Shown: piece after piece, positions 63,218-64,000 of the stretch
Layout of the letters: each line of letters starts with the position of its first letter
Position numbering within the stretch: the first letter of the stretch is position 1
DNA from: Nostoc sp. XA010
GTDB taxonomy: Bacteria > Cyanobacteriota > Cyanobacteriia > Cyanobacteriales > Nostocaceae
Direction of reading: 5' to 3'
Length of the DNA: 64,000 bases
Assembly: GCF_020829625.1 (NCBI RefSeq)
Contig: NZ_JAIVFX010000016.1
Coordinates: 62,001 to 126,000, forward strand
Position numbers and translations under genes: made by a program
The notes under the pieces: generated by a model
The model's database searches: none
What the model was told of the DNA's origin: nothing
Seen by the model: only the letters and a program-made list of their open reading frames with translations

Positions 63218-64000
63218 TTACAGGCTACAGCCTGCGACTTCAAGACCCTCTGCAAAGCTGATTAATTCTAAGTACTCTGGATTTTCTACGAACTTTTTGG
63301 CTGCTAGCAATCCGGCAATGCTCCAGGTTTGATAAATTCTAGCTTCTTTGCCAATCAAACGACCATTGTTGCCATCGTAGTATTCTGGGAATTTATCCTT
63401 AAATAAACGCCTTTCGGCAATGGCGATCGCTGCTTGGGCAAGTTCTGTTCGACCTGCCTTCAGTGCGGCGGCGGTAAATAACCACAGCAAAACGGGCCAG
63501 TTACCGCCGTTGTGATAAGACCAAGCCCTGTTCTTAGCATCACATCCTGTAACAATTCTCCACTCTAAACCATCCATTGCTGGAAAGCAGATTTTAACAG
63601 GCATATAGCCGATCAAGTCTTGCCAACGTTGGGCAAATAAATTCATAATGCTTTGAGATTCTTTTTCGCTTGCTAAGGAAGTTAAAATTGCCATTAGATT
63701 TCCCAGAGCAAAAAAGCGAAAATCTATCCGTCCCGGCCCCAGATTTCCCGCTAAATATCCTCCAGTTTCGGGCAACCACTCGGTCAACCAAGTGGGGATT
63801 GATTCTGAGTTGATGTTGAATTTATTAACAATTTCTTTACCAAATTCGTTATCCTTGTAACGATAAATTTCCCCCAATCGCTTCAGGTCTAGCCAGTAAT
63901 AGTTGCGGATATGATATTTCAAAGATCCCAATCGCCTATTGACTTTGCCAAGGTACGTATCGCCATCTCCATCTGGTAAAAGCAATTCAGTAGCAGCTCT
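63218..64000 (-). CDS. Neutral/alkaline invertase, GH100 (5' end outside window)
   Basis: The frame is open to the right edge, so only the C-terminal 260 or so residues are present. GH100 signatures seen are RNYYWLD, ETGGYLAGNLGPGRIDFRFFALGN, WRIVTGCDAKNRAWSYHNGGNWPVLLW and the ending with IYQTWSIAGLLAAK. These enzymes hydrolyse sucrose to glucose and fructose in the cytosol. Cyanobacteria like Anabaena have two (InvA and InvB); which one this is cannot be told from the fragment. Confidence 0.9.
   Translation of the reverse strand, partial: RAATELLLPDGDGDTYLGKVNRRLGSLKYHIRNYYWLDLKRLGEIYRYKDNEFGKEIVNKFNINSESIPTWLTEWLPETGGYLAGNLGPGRIDFRFFALGNLMAILTSLASEKESQSIMNLFAQRWQDLIGYMPVKICFPAMDGLEWRIVTGCDAKNRAWSYHNGGNWPVLLWLFTAAALKAGRTELAQAAIAIAERRLFKDKFPEYYDGNNGRLIGKEARIYQTWSIAGLLAAKKFVENPEYLELISFAEGLEVAGCSL

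Overview
The window comes from a filamentous, Nostoc-like cyanobacterium. Four things point there: a DnaE C-terminal half that starts with a 36-residue split-intein fragment very close to the Nostoc punctiforme one; frequent HIP1 palindromes (GCGATCGC); heptameric short tandem repeats (STRR) between genes; and cyanobacterial genes such as ccmP, a PatA-type regulator, a CyaB-type adenylate cyclase and a mycosporine cluster. The base composition and gene content look chromosomal. No rRNA, tRNA, CRISPR array, prophage or intact transposase gene was recognised.

Layout. 1-9.1 kb: end of an RNase D gene, a cysteine-less rhodanese protein with an 11-residue-repeat tail, an OmpR-type regulator, a possible PD-(D/E)XK protein, the split dnaE-C gene, an SGNH hydrolase and a PatA-like regulator. 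9.1-12.6 kb: mostly gene-poor DNA with one small membrane protein, a degraded reading frame, a MITE with 23-bp ends, and a diverged tandem duplication just before the mycosporine genes. 12.6-18.9 kb: the mycosporine-like amino acid cluster mysA-mysB-mysD-mysC-mysC, with a broken piece of a further mysC between the two ATP-grasp genes. 19-31.3 kb: adenylate cyclase, RTX-repeat protein, glucose/sorbosone dehydrogenase-like protein, HAD phosphatase, an unusual glutathione-reductase-like enzyme, an erythromycin-esterase-family protein, a YCII protein, the SRP RNA and two small cyanobacterial proteins. 31.4-35.6 kb: queF, pstS, and the cytochrome c maturation pair ccdA-ccs1. 35.8-47.3 kb: a 2395-residue Ser/Thr-His hybrid kinase, a pentapeptide-repeat protein paired with carboxysome shell gene ccmP, a DUF1350 protein and a type-2 argC. 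47.3-58.5 kb: a transposase remnant, a secreted tandem-repeat protein, a 21-bp minisatellite, glpK, a CPBP protease, a PAS-Crp regulator, a 1.8-kb gene-free stretch, egtD, and a toxin-antitoxin pair whose toxin is broken by an insertion. 58.5-64 kb: UPF0182 membrane protein, small unknowns and the end of a GH100 invertase gene.

Biologically the window is rich in stress functions: UV screens (mys), ergothioneine synthesis (egtD), thiol/disulfide enzymes, signalling kinases and secreted proteins. The strongest second-look items are the structure of the mys locus (duplicated leader, nested hairpin, mysC remnant), the insertion-inactivated vapC, and several families of small repeats that end genes, start genes or sit inside them. 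I did not find a clearly new multi-gene system; most novelty lies in locus architecture and small elements.
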